Assembly (NCBI RefSeq): GCF_964340395.1
Contig: NC_135564.1
Span: 20,604,902-20,668,901, forward strand
Length of the DNA stretch: 64,000 nucleotides
Source: Glandiceps talaboti
Taxonomy: Eukaryota; Hemichordata; Enteropneusta; Spengelidae
Reading direction: 5' to 3'
Shown piece after piece: positions 35,481-48,990 of this stretch. How positions within the stretch are numbered: the stretch's first letter is position 1; each line of letters starts with the position of its first letter. The notes below the pieces were generated by a model. It was not told the origin of the DNA. It saw nothing but the letters and a program-made list of their open reading frames with translations, and searched no databases. A program made the position numbers and the translations under genes.

Positions 35481-36825
35481 CTCAAACATGGTGAAAATAT
35501 TTTTTTACATCATTAGCCAAAGTGGCAAAAGAAAAATCGGCACTCGATCTGACAGTGTGTACACAACAAAAATTATTGCATCCATACCTAATTCTATGTA
35601 AAGACATTCGAAATGGTGGTATAATAAAAATTTACCCATTTGAAAGGCCTATTTCTAAACACCACTTTAAAACAATTTGCAATGAAACTTGTCTGATATG
35701 AAAAAAACTGTGTCGCTTGTAATAGTACTAATGTGTTATCATCTTCTAGTACAAAATATCATGTTGCACAAATAGCTTAGACATTGCATGTTATGGTTCA
35801 TTGTAATACAGATTTGAAAACACAAATAATGTTTGATGGATGACAAAATATTTCACCATGTGGGACACATTAGTCAGTTTTTTGACAGTATTAGGTAAAT
35901 TGCCTGCAAACTAACTTCACAATCACAATTCAAAACTACGGGAGTCAGTCTAAGTACGGTATTTCCGGTATGACCTCTATCCTTACAAGAAGTACTTCCA
36001 TGCAATTTCTTGTTTTCAAAATAAATCATTCAATTATTTTCTATCCATACGCTCTGAAAATATGAACGGCTAAAGCTGTTTGATGATGTATTTAAACTTG
36101 TCCTATTTATGAAATCCATCTGTATTTGTCGAAAACAGTTGTAGTCGGTCGCCAACATATACAATTCTGCGACATGCACTCCCATGCACTTCTGATCGGG
36201 CCTTCAGGTACAGCTGATTGATCCGAAGCATATACATTGTGCGTACTACAGTGTGGTACACATAGCGAAAACCAATCAAGTCAAGTTTCTCTGTCTAGCA
36301 GTAAATTTGTTTGTGAATGACGTCTGTCGATGTCAATATTATTTAAACTATTGCCTGATAGCACTAACAAATATTTAATAACATTCGTGAACAATTCAAG
36401 ACGTTTTGGATATGTTTTTGTCATGTGATTCTCAGTGAAGTGAATTTCAATGATAGCAATTTTCAGATGTAATATATGGACAGGGGCACGTACATCATGT
36501 CAGCAAAGACATGACAAACAAAAATTGACTAATTTGACAGAAAACATGTTTATTTGTACAAAACTGTGGGATCAAAATCCTGATTTTACTATATATGTAT
36601 TGAATGTAGTGATTCTTAACACATCCTTGGTACATTGAAACATTTTGTATTTATTGCATTCAAACTGTGTTGTTACACCTGTACTACAGTGTGAGCCTAC
36701 ATGTGTGTGGTAAGGTGAAGGTAGGGAATATGTCTGATCATTGCTATGCTTTTGCCAAACAGTGTTTTAGTCTGCAAGTTGATCAGACATCTTTTGTGCT
36801 AACACAGAGTCCATAAATCTTATAA
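35481..36825. other. No gene recognised
   Basis: AT-rich sequence downstream of the candidate promoter. No recognisable coding exon on either strand. Confidence 0.5.
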
Positions 36826-37125
36826 AACAAAAGTAACCACCAAAGACCATGAAATTACAGACTGTGTACCTTTAAACAAAAGTAACCACCGAAGACCATA
36901 AAGTTACAGACTGTGTCCCCTTAAACAAAAGTAACCATCGGGGACCATGAAGTTACAGACTGTGTCCCTTTAAACAAAAGTAACCACCGAAGACCATAAA
37001 GTTACAGACTGTGTCCCCTTAAACAAAAGTAACCATCGAAGACCATAAAGTTACAGACTGTCCCTTTAAACAAAAGTAATCAACAAAGACCATAAAGTTA
37101 CAGACTGTGTCCCTTTAAACAGTTA
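36826..37125. repeat. Minisatellite, six units of about 49 bp
   Basis: AAACAAAAGTAACCACCGAA and GACCATAAAGTTACAGACTG (TGTCCCCTT follows) repeat with small variants. Confidence 0.9.
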
Positions 37126-37743
37126 TCCATAGCTATAGTATGGAAATGTCATGTTGAATCCTATATGTAAGTGGATTAGGAATATTTACATATCAAATTC
37201 CACAATGTGGTGTTTGATGGTTTGTGTAGTCACAGCAGTGCTTTCAACCTGATATGATGTGACTGTGCTTTTAATATTGCAGTCACAGCAGTGCTTTCAA
37301 CCTTATTTATAATATGATATTGATTTAGCCAGAAGATAGGAAAAAGGGATAACAGAGAATAGTATTATGATGGTTGTTTGGGGCTAATACATCAGACTAT
37401 TTGTATGTTGTATTGTTAACTATCTGTAGCTATTCAGTACTATTGACACTATCAAAACATTGCTACAATAATATGCAAAGGCTTATCATGGTGCAATGAA
37501 GCATTCCATGTATTTGCCACGTCTTGAGTGTATACACAACTACCATACAAATATGTATCATATTGTGTATCACTCAGTGACTGGGCTACTATATCATATC
37601 AGCTCAATTTGCATCAGACAAAAAAAGTTGCCACAGCTTAGCCAATAAGAAATGCATATTAGAACCAATATGAATATCATTAGTATTAATTTGCATTAAT
37701 GAATTTGTCATGCGAGATCAGAGTGTGTCACCAACTATAAGGC
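37126..37743. other. No gene recognised
   Basis: Contains a two-copy GTCACAGCAGTGCTTTCAAC block near 37,230-37,305. Confidence 0.6.
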
Positions 37744-38070
37744 CTAAAAAAAATTGTTTGGTTCCAGTTACCTGACCCCATCTTGTTTTCACTGTCGACC
37801 CTAAACATTTCTATGTATTCAAGAAAGAATAAAATAAAATCGTGAAAATTGTGAAGTCTTGGTGATAGTGGATGCGGAAACTGACATCAACTTAAAAAGA
37901 CAATATAAAAGCATTCTTCCAATCTGTAATGGCTGTACATCTGATGACAAGAAACCAATAACACAGAGACTGTATGGAAAACAACAGAAAATAACAACCT
38001 GAACTAGAACTCACATATGAAAAAAAAAAAATCTACCTACCCACCCATTGGAATCACACAAATTTTTTTG
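37744..38070 (+). mobile_element. Interspersed family A, copy 2
   Basis: CTAAAAAAAATTGTTTGGTT through TAATGGCTGTACATCTGAT to GAATCACACAAATTTTTTTG. Same orientation as the other copies. Confidence 0.8.
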
Positions 38071-38696
38071 ATCAAGTTAATTGTGTTAATTGACAGTCTT
38101 TATGTTGTATGGAATTTAAGATAATACTGGGTCAATTCCAATATTAAACTTAGTATTATCTCCCCCCCCCCCCCCAAATGTATTTTGTAAGTTTTAAGTG
38201 TTGCTTACACTGTTTATGTATTTAGTACATACATAGAGATTGTAGAGGATCTCAAGTCTCTTCTATCCAAAGTGCATAGTCTGTAATTGTATAGGAATTG
38301 CCAGTTATTATAAATTCTTTATAGTTGTTCAATTATGAATGCTACCGAATTTTTCTGACTCAAACTCTGTGAGTTGTTGAAGTCCTTGAGACATGTGAGA
38401 AATACTATACTGGGTCATTGTGTTCACCTTGGCACAAGTCACACAAACAAGCCAATGAGGATATCTAACATGTGAATTATATGATAAAATGATTTGCATG
38501 TCAATAGAAGTAGGCCGGGACTTCTTATCGTACTATGTTCCAGTGCATTAAGAGAAATTACCACCTAGGTAAGTGGTACATAACTTTGCAGGAAATGTTT
38601 GTCAGTATGGCAAAATGTTTTGCCAGTGTGATCATTTATTTACCATTTGGGTGTGTGGTGAGCATGTGGAGGACAACACTGTTTTTTAGTTGCTGC
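38071..38696. other. No gene recognised; C run at about 38,162-38,175
   Basis: AT-rich. Nothing structured beyond the homopolymer. Confidence 0.6.
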
Positions 38697-39605
38697 TGTT
38701 GTTGCCATTCAGTCACCTAGAAGTGAAATATTTGAGGGAGATCTCTTCTATGAAGACTTGTTGCCATTCAGTCACATAGAAGTGAAATATTTGAGGGATA
38801 TATCTTCTATGAAGACTTGTTGCCATTCAGTGACGTAGAAGTGAAATATTTGAGGGATATATCTTCTATGAAGACTTGTTGCCATTCAGTGACGTAGAAG
38901 TGAAATATTTGAGGGAGATATGTCTTCTATGAAGACTTGTTGCCATTCAGTGACGTAGAAGTGAAATATTTGAGGGATATATCTTCTATGAAGACTTGTT
39001 GCCATTCAGTCACCTAGAAATTAAGTATTTGAGGGATATATCTTCTATGAAGACTTGTTGCCATTCAGTCACGTAGAAGTGAAGTATTTGAGGGAGATAC
39101 GTCTTCTGTGAAGACTTGTTGCCATTCAGTCACCTAGAAGTGAAATATTTGAGGGATATATATCTTCTATGAAGACTTGTTGCCATTCAGTGACGTAGAA
39201 GTGAAATATTTGAGGGAGATATGTCTTCTATGAAGACTTGTTGCCATTCAGTCACGTAGAAGTGAAATATTTGAGGGAGATATGTCTTCTATGAAGACTT
39301 GTTGCCATTCAGTCACCTAGAAATTAAGTATTTGAGGGATATATCTTCTGTGAAGACTTGTTGCCATTCAGTGACGTAAAAGTGAAATATTTGAGGGATA
39401 TATCTTCTATGAAGACTTGTTGCCATTCAGTCACCTAGAAGTGAAGTATTTGAAGGAGATACGTCTTCTATGAAGACTTGTTGCCATTCAGTCACCTAGA
39501 AATGAAGTATTTGAGGGGGGTATGTCCTCTATGAAGACTTATTGCCATTCAGTCACCTAGAAGTGAAGTATTTGAAGGAGATACGTCTTCTATGAAGACT
39601 TGTTA
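38697..39605. repeat. Minisatellite, 15 units of 59-61 bp, many with TGACGTA
   Basis: The unit holds TTGTTGCCATTCAGTGACGT, AGAAGTGAAATATTTGAGGG and a TATCTTCTATGAAGAC end. The site after CAGT varies among GACGTAG, CACGTAG and CACCTAG. Several units therefore carry a cAMP-response-element half-site (TGACGT), which may be coincidental. Confidence 0.93.
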
Positions 39606-39767
39606 AATGATTGTCCAAAACACCAGTACATAATAACAAAATTATACTAAGCCTTCTGTATTCCAGTGACAAACCAAACAACCATTTTCAAAGCCACTAC
39701 ATCCTTGATAATTACCATTGTCCATGACTAATGCACGTACATGCAATACATGCATGTAAAAGTATGT

Positions 39768-39803
<36 letters not shown>

Positions 39804-40387
39804 AACAACCAACTTCAAATAGATCATATTTGTAATTATATATATTTACATGTTCCATTATATTCAGAAATTATAGTCCTAATAAGTAATGAAAGTAAAG
39901 CAATAAAAATGACTAATAATGTACTAAATATGAATAATATGGGCTGAATAATTTAAGAAAAATTAGTTTTTGTTTAACTATCTCCAAACTAATGATGCTT
40001 GTTAATTACAAAGCACTTTGAAATGGATGGATTTCCTCTCATAATCTCATTAATTTGATCTGATGGTTGACGGTCGGTCTCTGAACACGTACATGTAAAT
40101 GATAGATGGTCATTAGAGAGATATTTAAGAGAATGATGTGTCTTAAAGGAAAGTGTTTTTATGAGCGTGAAATTAATTTATGTTTGCATTGTGACTTGTT
40201 CCATCAATTTTACTGCGGAATCTTCTTGGCTGCCAATTTGTTCATATCCAAAACAATTTGACAACTCAATTTGGGTTTCAAAACATACACAAGTTGATCC
40301 AGTTTAAAAATATACTAAAGGAGACAAAATTATAAGTCAGAGAGAAAAATCTTGTTCATCACTTACTTGGATCAGCAATATACAGAT
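39606..40387. other. No gene recognised; (AAC)n at about 39,767-39,802
   Basis: Trinucleotide run giving Asn- or Val-repeat ORFs, otherwise AT-rich. Confidence 0.7.
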
Positions 40388-40765
40388 GTGATGTTTCATT
40401 CGTCAATATTGTGTCATGTGACTGTTGCTGGCACTCTGCCAAGTCACTGTGACTAGGCCCTGGAAACTGATTAATAAATATAATTTGATGTTTCATTTGT
40501 CCAGAATGTCATGTGACTGTTTGCAGTCTGCCAAGTCACTGTGACTAGGCCCTGGAAACTGATTAATAAATATAATCTGATGTTTCATTTGTCCAGAATG
40601 TCATGTGACTGTTTGCAGTCTGCCAAGTCACTGTGACTAGGCCCTGGAAACTGATTAATAAATATAATCTGATGTTTCATTTGTCCAGAATGTCATGTGA
40701 CTGTTTGCAGTCTGCCAAATCACTGACTAAGCCCTGGAAACTGATTGATAAATACATTAAGTTAG
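40388..40765. repeat. Minisatellite, four units of about 92 bp
   Basis: ATGTTTCATTTGTCCAGAAT, TGTCATGTGACTGTTTGCAG, CAAGTCACTGTGACTAGGCC and TGGAAACTGATTAATAAAT recur starting at 40,391, 40,488, 40,580 and 40,672. Confidence 0.9.
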
Positions 40766-43700
40766 GAACACTTAAGAATAAATTACTTACAATATACAAA
40801 TTTGATGATAAAGTAAACATAATTATGTTGCTGTTCCTAATCATAATGTCCAGATTTCGTTTTATCATTGCACAACTCATTAGAGTTAAATGGAGGTGAC
40901 CCTTGTGTCATAACATAGCCAGCAAGTCATCAATCAATGCCACTTGGTAAGACTCTTGAAATAAAAAGAACATGTAGAAATGAAGTGAAAGTAAACACTG
41001 TTTGTATGCAATTGCTTCAACATCAATAGTAGTGTGTTACGTGATCAAAATGACATAGTACATGTTATGGCAGTATGGGTTCCCTGCAGACTGGTCAAAC
41101 AGACTGTAAAAGTCTATATTTTTTATGATATGCACCATCTGAGATGATATGTACCATCTGAGATGATATGCACCATCTGATATGATACATGTATTTGGAA
41201 ACTTAGGTCTGATGAAGGACATCATCTGAAATGTCATGTGAATAAAATTTGGAATAAGATAAGAGATCTGGTTGCATCACACCTGTAATTTTTGAAAAGG
41301 GTTTATCATTGTATCTGTAAAACATACTGAAAAAAACAACCTGAGTAAGAGTTTTTATAATATATTAATATTTCATATTTGTCATGTTTCATATTGTATA
41401 TTGGAATATATTCTTTATGTGTGACTTTTCAAATAGAATAATCATACTTTATGTATACTTATTAATATAACTGACATTTAATCAAAGTTAATGGATAGTT
41501 GTGAATTAAAAAATGTCTTTCAACTTATGATTGGCACAGTTTTGAATGCTCTGTAAATAATCTGAATTAAAAAAATATGATAATTGTAAATGATTAAAAT
41601 ATGATCAAATTGATGAGGGTTGTTGACAAGTGTCAGATCTCAGTGATAATGGGTATACAGACTCAGTGTTTTTGTTAAGGGTGGTAAGTAGGTAAAATCT
41701 ACCTGTACAGGTCTGTGTTTTACTGGCATGTCAACCTATATAATTCAAGTTTTACCAGAACCCTACCCAACCTCATTAAAAATAGGAACAAATATACTTA
41801 GATCACATGACAGCATAAGCTACCAGAAAGGAGGAAATCTGGTAAAATGTACAGTTTCCTATATACATGCAGACATGTTTTCAATTGGGTTAGTAGAGTA
41901 AAAGCCAGGAAAGGCAGATTTATGATTCAGTCCTTGATTTTTAACAAGAAACTTTTATGGAATGTTAACACTTGGAGGATTACTACCAAATATAGGAAAC
42001 TGATGTGAAAATAACTTAATTATAAAAAAAATATCTTGAGCAAAAAAAATGATAGGCTTCTAAAACTTACCAGCTGCTGGACTACGTAGTGAAGGAATGT
42101 TTTAATTTTCCTCAAAGTGAGTTCTTGATAAATACTATGTCTCTAATGATTTACTATTTAATGACTTTGATAATGACTGTGATTTATTAAACAAGGTTTA
42201 TTACAATTTATTAGAGTGAGGTGATTAACATTAATTTATCAGGTTTGTTTTCCTTCAAGATTTGACAGCTAAGCTGATAAATTATGATGGCTATGTAAAA
42301 GTAATAAGCGCCTTCAGCAAGACTTGTAGTATGATATGTCAAATCTGTTTAGTATTCAGTGCATAGGTTGATGTACTTTGCAAAAAATCGGAATAGACAG
42401 CACTGTTTTCATGACATGCACTGTAATACATTTTTTATCCATAATTGCTTGCAATGTATATATATAAGGCATGGCATCTGACTTGGTATTCAGGATCATG
42501 CTGCCATTTCCAACCCCAAGTCTCAGCCAACAGACTTCCAAATTGTATGGTCTATATTAAAGTTATGTGCATAATATGCAAATAGTTTTAGTATCACTTT
42601 TAACATCAGGTGTATATGTTGTCTGTCACTTGTAGTTCAGAGAAGTGATTATTAGTTTAGTGTGATATTTATCTAATATTTTATTACATATTTAATTCCA
42701 AATTTCATGACAAAATTAAGTACATGTTATGGCATTCCCTGCAGACAGATTAAACAGATTCTAAAAATGTATGTTTTTTGTGATATGTACCATTTAAGAT
42801 GATATTTGAAAGGGTTTACTGTTTTAGATGTATTAAAAATGAATATATAATTAGAGCCAGATGTTTATTTTTACTACTATACTAGCACCCTCCTCGTCTA
42901 GTTGCAGAATCTGCTTTGATGAGAGGTAGCTTAGAAGTTACAAAAAGTTTTGACCCTACAAATTTTGACACTGAAACTGAGGATTGCCAGATTACAGATT
43001 GTCATTGTTTTCACCTACCAGTTTCCCTTCAGATTCAAGGATGTGATGGCAGGGGTCAAAATTAACTTTTTTCATTGGTTATCCTAAAGGGCTACTAATT
43101 TCAGAAAGTGGTGGTCCAAGGATGGTGACCAATAATTCTATATTCCTGAACTGAAACCAGAGTTCCTCTATTTGAAAATTTGTGTGTGATTAAAATACTT
43201 TTATGTCTGTGAATCTTCCATCCTTTAAATTATTGCACGAGTTGGCTACCAGCTGTAAATTATGGTAGATCTATGACAAGAATTGGTAGTCTGTGGTGTG
43301 GACAGGGGACTAATGTTAACGTCTGTGGTATGGACAGGGGACTACTGTTAACTTTGAGCCCTGGATGCTGAACAAAAATAACAATAAACAGTATATTTGA
43401 CAAAAAATGCAATTTTCATGAGTAAAAAAATTCAGATCTCACTGTCTGTCTGTCTGTCTGGGAAAATATTGAATATTTCAAGATGTACAGTACATATCAG
43501 AGCTGACATAGAGACAACATTGATTTTTCCAAACATTGATTGTGGTAAAGATTTCAAAAACAGTATAGAGTGAGCCATTTAAATTATACACACATAATAT
43601 AGGGTAGTTTATAGTCATCAGGAGGTTTAGCATTGACAGTCCATACTTGTGATGGGAGTGACTTTCTGATGAATTACACTATACTGTAATTTAACGTCAC

Positions 43701-43864
43701 TTTAACTAGATGATTGTTTATCGTGTACAAAAACAGTAATCAATGAAACCATTAGGAAATTGAACATAAATAGTACAAGAACCTAGAAATCAAAGTAGAC
43801 CAAACACTTGGAGGGTTTAAATGTCTAGTAATATAATCAATGAAGTACACGGAGGATCTAAGGA
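40766..43864. other. No gene recognised; a related pair of segments at 41,053-41,190 and 42,716-42,815
   Basis: TACATGTTATGGCA, TTCCCTGCAGAC, CAAACAGA and TGATATG.ACCAT occur in both segments, so they are copies of one repeat. The first also has a 21-bp unit (GATGATATG.ACCATCTGA) three times. The rest is AT-rich without coding potential. Confidence 0.6.
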
Positions 43865-44226
43865 CTAAAAAAAATTGTTTGGTTTCGGTTACCCAATCCC
43901 ACCCAGTTTTTCACTGTTGACCTTAAACCTTTTTTTTTATGTATTTGAGGAAAAAATAATAAAATCACAGAAATTATGAAGAGAAATAGTGGATGCGCAA
44001 ACTGACGTCAACTTAAAAAGACAATATAAATCTGTTTTTCCAAGCTGTAATGGCTGTACATCTGATAGGAAGAAACTGATAACACAGAGACCATATGGAA
44101 AGCAATGGAAAACACAACTACCTGAACTAGATACTCACACATGACAAAAAAAAAATCCCCTTAAAAAATCTACCTACCCCACCTATTCTAAAATTGAACG
44201 TAATCACAACCATACAATTGTTTTAG
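43865..44226 (+). mobile_element. Interspersed family A, copy 3
   Basis: CTAAAAAAAATTGTTTGGTT to ACAACCATACAATTGTTTTA, with the same internal landmarks. Inverted ends are recognisable. Confidence 0.8.
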
Positions 44227-44345
44227 TTCTTACTGATAACAGTTTCAGGCTCTATTAAAATATGATATATGACTTACCTTTATATAATAATAATGCACTG
44301 CAATTATAAAAATATGTAAAGCTCTGTAGTAAGGATTGTATTGTA
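44227..44345. other. Short AT-rich spacer
   Basis: Nothing recognised. Confidence 0.6.
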
Positions 44346-44628
44346 TGCTAGAAGTACCAATGGCTTGTATTACAATTAGAAGTACCAATGGCTTGTATTA
44401 CAGTTAGAAGTACCAATGGCTTGTATTACAGTTAGAAGTACTAATGGCTTGTATTACAGTTAGAAGTACCAATGGCTTGTATTACAATTAGAAGTACCAA
44501 TGGCTTGTATTACAGTTAGAAGTACCAATGGCTTGTATTACAGTTAGAAGTACTAATGGCTTGTATTACAGTTAGAAGTACCAATGGCTTGTATTACAAT
44601 TAGAAGTACCAATGGCTTGTATTACAGA
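44346..44628. repeat. Minisatellite, ten units of 28 bp with period-4 order
   Basis: Unit TAGAAGTACCAATGGCTTGT plus ATTACAGT. Variants (ACAATT end, then plain, plain, ACTAAT) recur every four units, a 112-bp higher-order period. Confidence 0.92.
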
Positions 44629-45049
44629 CAGGTCAAAGTTAAAGGTAGTGAAAAGTTTGAATGAGTTTAAAAGTATTGAATTATTAATTTGAGGACTTTA
44701 GAATTAAGAATACCAAGGCGTGTATAAATATATAGAATTCTGTATGTCACTTGAGTAGCTGTGGGTAGATACTTTTTCAAATTCTTACAGTTTTTTCTCA
44801 GCTAAAAGAATGAAAATATAGAGAAACAATAGACATAACATGGTCAGATAGTGTTTCCTTGATAACTTAATATTTTATTTGCATGGAATTCAATAGCAAT
44901 GGTGTCTAAAAGTAAACTGATACTCACTGGGGATATCTAAAATTTCAGTTGTTGAGATTTGGGTTGTATCTTGTGTCAAATATTTTGGTATGAATTTCTG
45001 TACATGTGTAACAAACCAGAGTCTGGATGACCAAACTGTTGTTCTAACC
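44629..45049. other. No gene recognised
   Basis: AT-rich spacer between two tandem arrays. No recognisable feature. Confidence 0.6.
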
Positions 45050-45376
45050 ACATGTGAGTGAAGGTATAAATCATAACGATACTGTATAGGAACTAGACTG
45101 TGAGTGAAGGTATAAATCATAACGATACTGTATAGGAACTAGACTGTGAGTGAAGGTATAAATCATAACGATACTGTATAGGAACTAGACTGTGAGTGAA
45201 GGTATAAATCATAACGATACTGTATAGGAACTAGACTGTGAGTGGAGGTATAAATCATAACGATACTGTATTGGAACTAGACTGTGAGTGAAGGTATAAA
45301 TCATAACGATACTGTATAGGAACTAGACTGTGAGTGGAGGTATAAATCATAACGATACTGTATAGGAACTAGACTA
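45050..45376. repeat. Minisatellite, seven units of 46 bp
   Basis: Unit GTGAGTGAAGGTATAAATCA, TAACGATACTGTATAGGAAC, TAGACT. Nearly identical copies, with GAAGG/GGAGG variants. Confidence 0.95.
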
Positions 45377-45554
45377 AACAAACCAATGCATGAACACGAA
45401 ATGAAGGCAAATAAAAGCATGTGCAATAAATGACATTCAACAATAAATTGATTTGTTGCCAACACACTTTAAAGTACACAACAATACTCTTTCTCACCTG
45501 GAATACATGTAATGTTTGTTATTTTTAATTGCTGTAATTTTAAATAAGGCTGTC
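45377..45554. other. Spacer, nothing recognised
   Basis: AT-rich spacer. Confidence 0.6.
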
Positions 45555-47725
45555 AGATCCTTAAATTTATAACAAGACTTGGTTATTTCAGTTGGTAAAT
45601 TACTAAGTCCTTGATATTACACAACATGACAGTTGATAAATTTATACCAAGACTTTGTTATTTCAGTTGGTAAATTACTAAGTCCTTGATATTACACAGT
45701 ATAACATTTGATAAATTTATACCAAGACTTTGTTATTTCAGTTGGTAAATTACTAAGTCCTTGATATTACACAGAATAACATTTGAGAAATTTATACCAA
45801 GACTTTGTTATTTCAGTTGCTATAAATTACTAAGTCCTTGATATTACACAGTATAACATTTGATAAATTCATAAAAAGACTTGGTTATTTCAGTTGCTGT
45901 AAGTTACTAAGTCCTTGATATTACACAGTATAACATTTGATAAATTTATACCAAGACTTTGTTATTTCAGTTGCTATAAATTACTAAGTCCTTGATATTA
46001 CACAGTATAACATTTGATAAATTTATAAAAAGACTTGGTTATTTCAGTTGCTGTAAGTTACTAAGTCCTTGATATTACACAGTTTAACATTTGATAAATT
46101 TATACCAAGACTTTGTTATTTCAGTTGCTGTAAATTACTAAGTCCTTGATATTACACAGTATAACATTTGATAAATTTATAAAAAGACTTGCTTATTTCA
46201 GTTGCTGTAAGTTACTAAGTCCTTGATATTACACAGTTTAACATTTGATAAATTTATACCAAGACTTTGTTATTTCAGTTGCTGTAAGTTACTAAGTCCT
46301 TGATATTACACAGTATAACATTTGATAAATTTATAAAAAGACTTGGTTATTTCAGTTGCTGTAAATTACTAAGTCCTTGATATTACACAGTATAACATTT
46401 GATAAATTTATACCAAGACTTTGTTATTTCAGTTGCTATAAATTACTAAGTCCTTGATATTACACAGTATAACATTTGATACATTTATAAAAAGACTTGC
46501 TTATTTCAGTTGCTGTAAGTTACTAAGTCCTTGATATTACACAGTATAACATTTGATAAATTCATAAAAAGACTTGGTTATTTCAGTTGCTGTAAGTTAC
46601 TAAGTCCTTGATATTACACAGTATAACATTTGATAAATTTATACCAAGACTTTGTTATTTCAGTTGCTATAAATTACTAAGTCCTTGATATTACACAGTA
46701 TAACATTTGATAAATTTATAAAAAGACTTGGTTATTTCAGTTGCTGTAAGTTACTAAGTCCTTGATATTACACAGTTTAACATTTGATAAATTTATACCA
46801 AGACTTTGTTATTTCAGTTGCTGTAAATTACTAAGTCCTTGATATTACACAGTATAACATTTGATAAATTTATAAAAAGACTTGCTTATTTCAGTTGCTG
46901 TAAGTTACTAAGTCCTTGATATTACACAGTTTAACATTTGATAAATTTATACCAAGACTTTGTTATTTCAGTTGCTGTAAGTTACTAAGTCCTTGATATT
47001 ACACAGTATAACATTTGATAAATTTATAAAAAGACTTGGTTATTTCAGTTGCTGTAAATTACTAAGTCCTTGATATTACACAGTATAACATTTGATAAAT
47101 TTATACCAAGACTTTGTTATTTCAGTTGCTATAAATTACTAAGTCCTTGATATTACACAGTATAACATTTGATACATTTATAAAAAGACTTGCTTATTTC
47201 AGTTGCTGTAAGTTACTAAGTCCTTGATATTACACAGTTTAACATTTGATAAATTTATACCAAGACTTTGTTATTTCAGTTGCTGTAAATTACTAAGTCC
47301 TTGATATTACACAGTATAACATTTGATAAATTTATAACAAGACTTGGTTATTTCAATTGCTGCTGTAAATTACTAAGTCTTTGATATTACACAGTGTAAC
47401 ATTTGATAAATTTATAACAAGACTTGGTTATTTCAATTGCTGCTGTAAATTACTAAGTCCTTGACATTACACGGTGTGACATTTGATAGATTTTATACCA
47501 AGACTTGGTTATTTCACTTGCTGTAAGTTACTAAGTCCTTGATATTACACAGTATAACAGTTGATAAATTTATAAAAAGACTGTTATTTCAGTTGCTGTA
47601 AATTACTAAGTCCTTGATATTACACAGTATAACATTTGATAAATTTATAACAAGACTTGGTTATTTCAATTGCTGCTGTAAATTACTAATTCTTTGATAT
47701 TACACAGTGTAACAAAAGACTTGGG
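45555..47725. repeat. Satellite-like array, about 28 units of ~77 bp with higher-order repeats
   Basis: The unit contains GACTTTGTTATTTCAGTTGC, TGTAAATTACTAAGTCCTTG and ATATTACACAGTATAACATT, then TGATAAATTTAT. Two main monomer types alternate (ACCAAGACTTTG and AAAAAGACTTGG). The ordered block starting GATAAATTCATAAAAAGACT at 45,862 recurs at 46,554, a 692-bp shift or nine monomers. Edge units are more diverged than central ones. Confidence 0.94.
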
Positions 47726-48990
47726 TTATTTGTATAGCTGTCCTTGATAGATGTGCAATTGTTAGATGTCAGGAAGGTTAATGTCATTGTTAGGGTTACC
47801 GTAGTTGACCTTTCTATGTGACTGACAGCTGTTCAAGTCATTTTCTCAATTCAGGTTGGATTAGTTCAGTGTCCTGACATACTGTCAGCATTACGTGTTT
47901 TGAAATATTCATGAAAGTTCAATATAAAATAACATGTAATTATACTTACAATAATGAGCTAGTGATTTCAATATGTATTGTATATAGTATAGAATATGCT
48001 AATTGCATAATGATGGGATATCATTTTGGTAACTTCTAGTTAGGCATGGATAATTTCATTGGCCTTGGATTATACACAGCATATATTACATAAATTGGTT
48101 TAAAGTTGAAGTCAGGACAATTTAAGATCATTTAAGTACGTGGAATAACAAGACATGAGACTAATTAATACACGTATTTCTTTTAATTAAAATTCAACTT
48201 AAAGTGGATTTACTCACATCTGTAGTTATGAAGCAAATATTGGAAAATAAAAGAAAAACTGGTATGGTCATGTTATAATTTGTAAGTCAAAATATGTATG
48301 AAATATTAAAATCATGTTGAGAAGTTACATAAAAATTAATACAAAAAATAATATAAATAAAAGTAAATAATAGCAACTCCAAATATTAATTCAACAATGA
48401 AAATATCTAAGCTTTACAGGAAAAATGGAATAATAATATAAATATTTGGTAGAAAAAAAACAAAATGGAAAATTGATACCAGCTCAGTTCCAAGAATTGA
48501 AAAAAGATTACAGGAGTATAACAAAAAGATCTAAAGGGAAATTAAAAATCTGTGAAGCAACATTTAGTTAATTTTTCATTGATATCATAAATAAAATAGT
48601 ATAAAATGGATAAATTTCAGATTTTGGAATTAAACGAAAAAGATACTTGACTATAGCAGGATAAATTATTCAGAGAATTCCCTTTTGCAAATCAGTCTTA
48701 AAAAGTAACAATTGAATAATATTACGTATAAAAATATTAAATATTAAATATTAAAATCATATCAGAAGGATTATAGGAACATTGTTATTTCTTTAAAATT
48801 TAAAATGGTAAAAGAATGATTTGATAAAAAATATGAAATATTGACACCAGAAAATGATAAATATTGTGTGTGAGTGTTGAGTAGGTGAGAATAGTGAGTT
48901 GATGACGTGGATTAAATATAGAATGATGGCATTAAAGATAGATATTACTTTGATTTCAAAATAAATTCAGCTAATAATGAAGATGAATGA
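47726..48990. other. No gene recognised
   Basis: Very AT-rich with many AATATTAA stretches. No coding potential seen. Confidence 0.6.
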
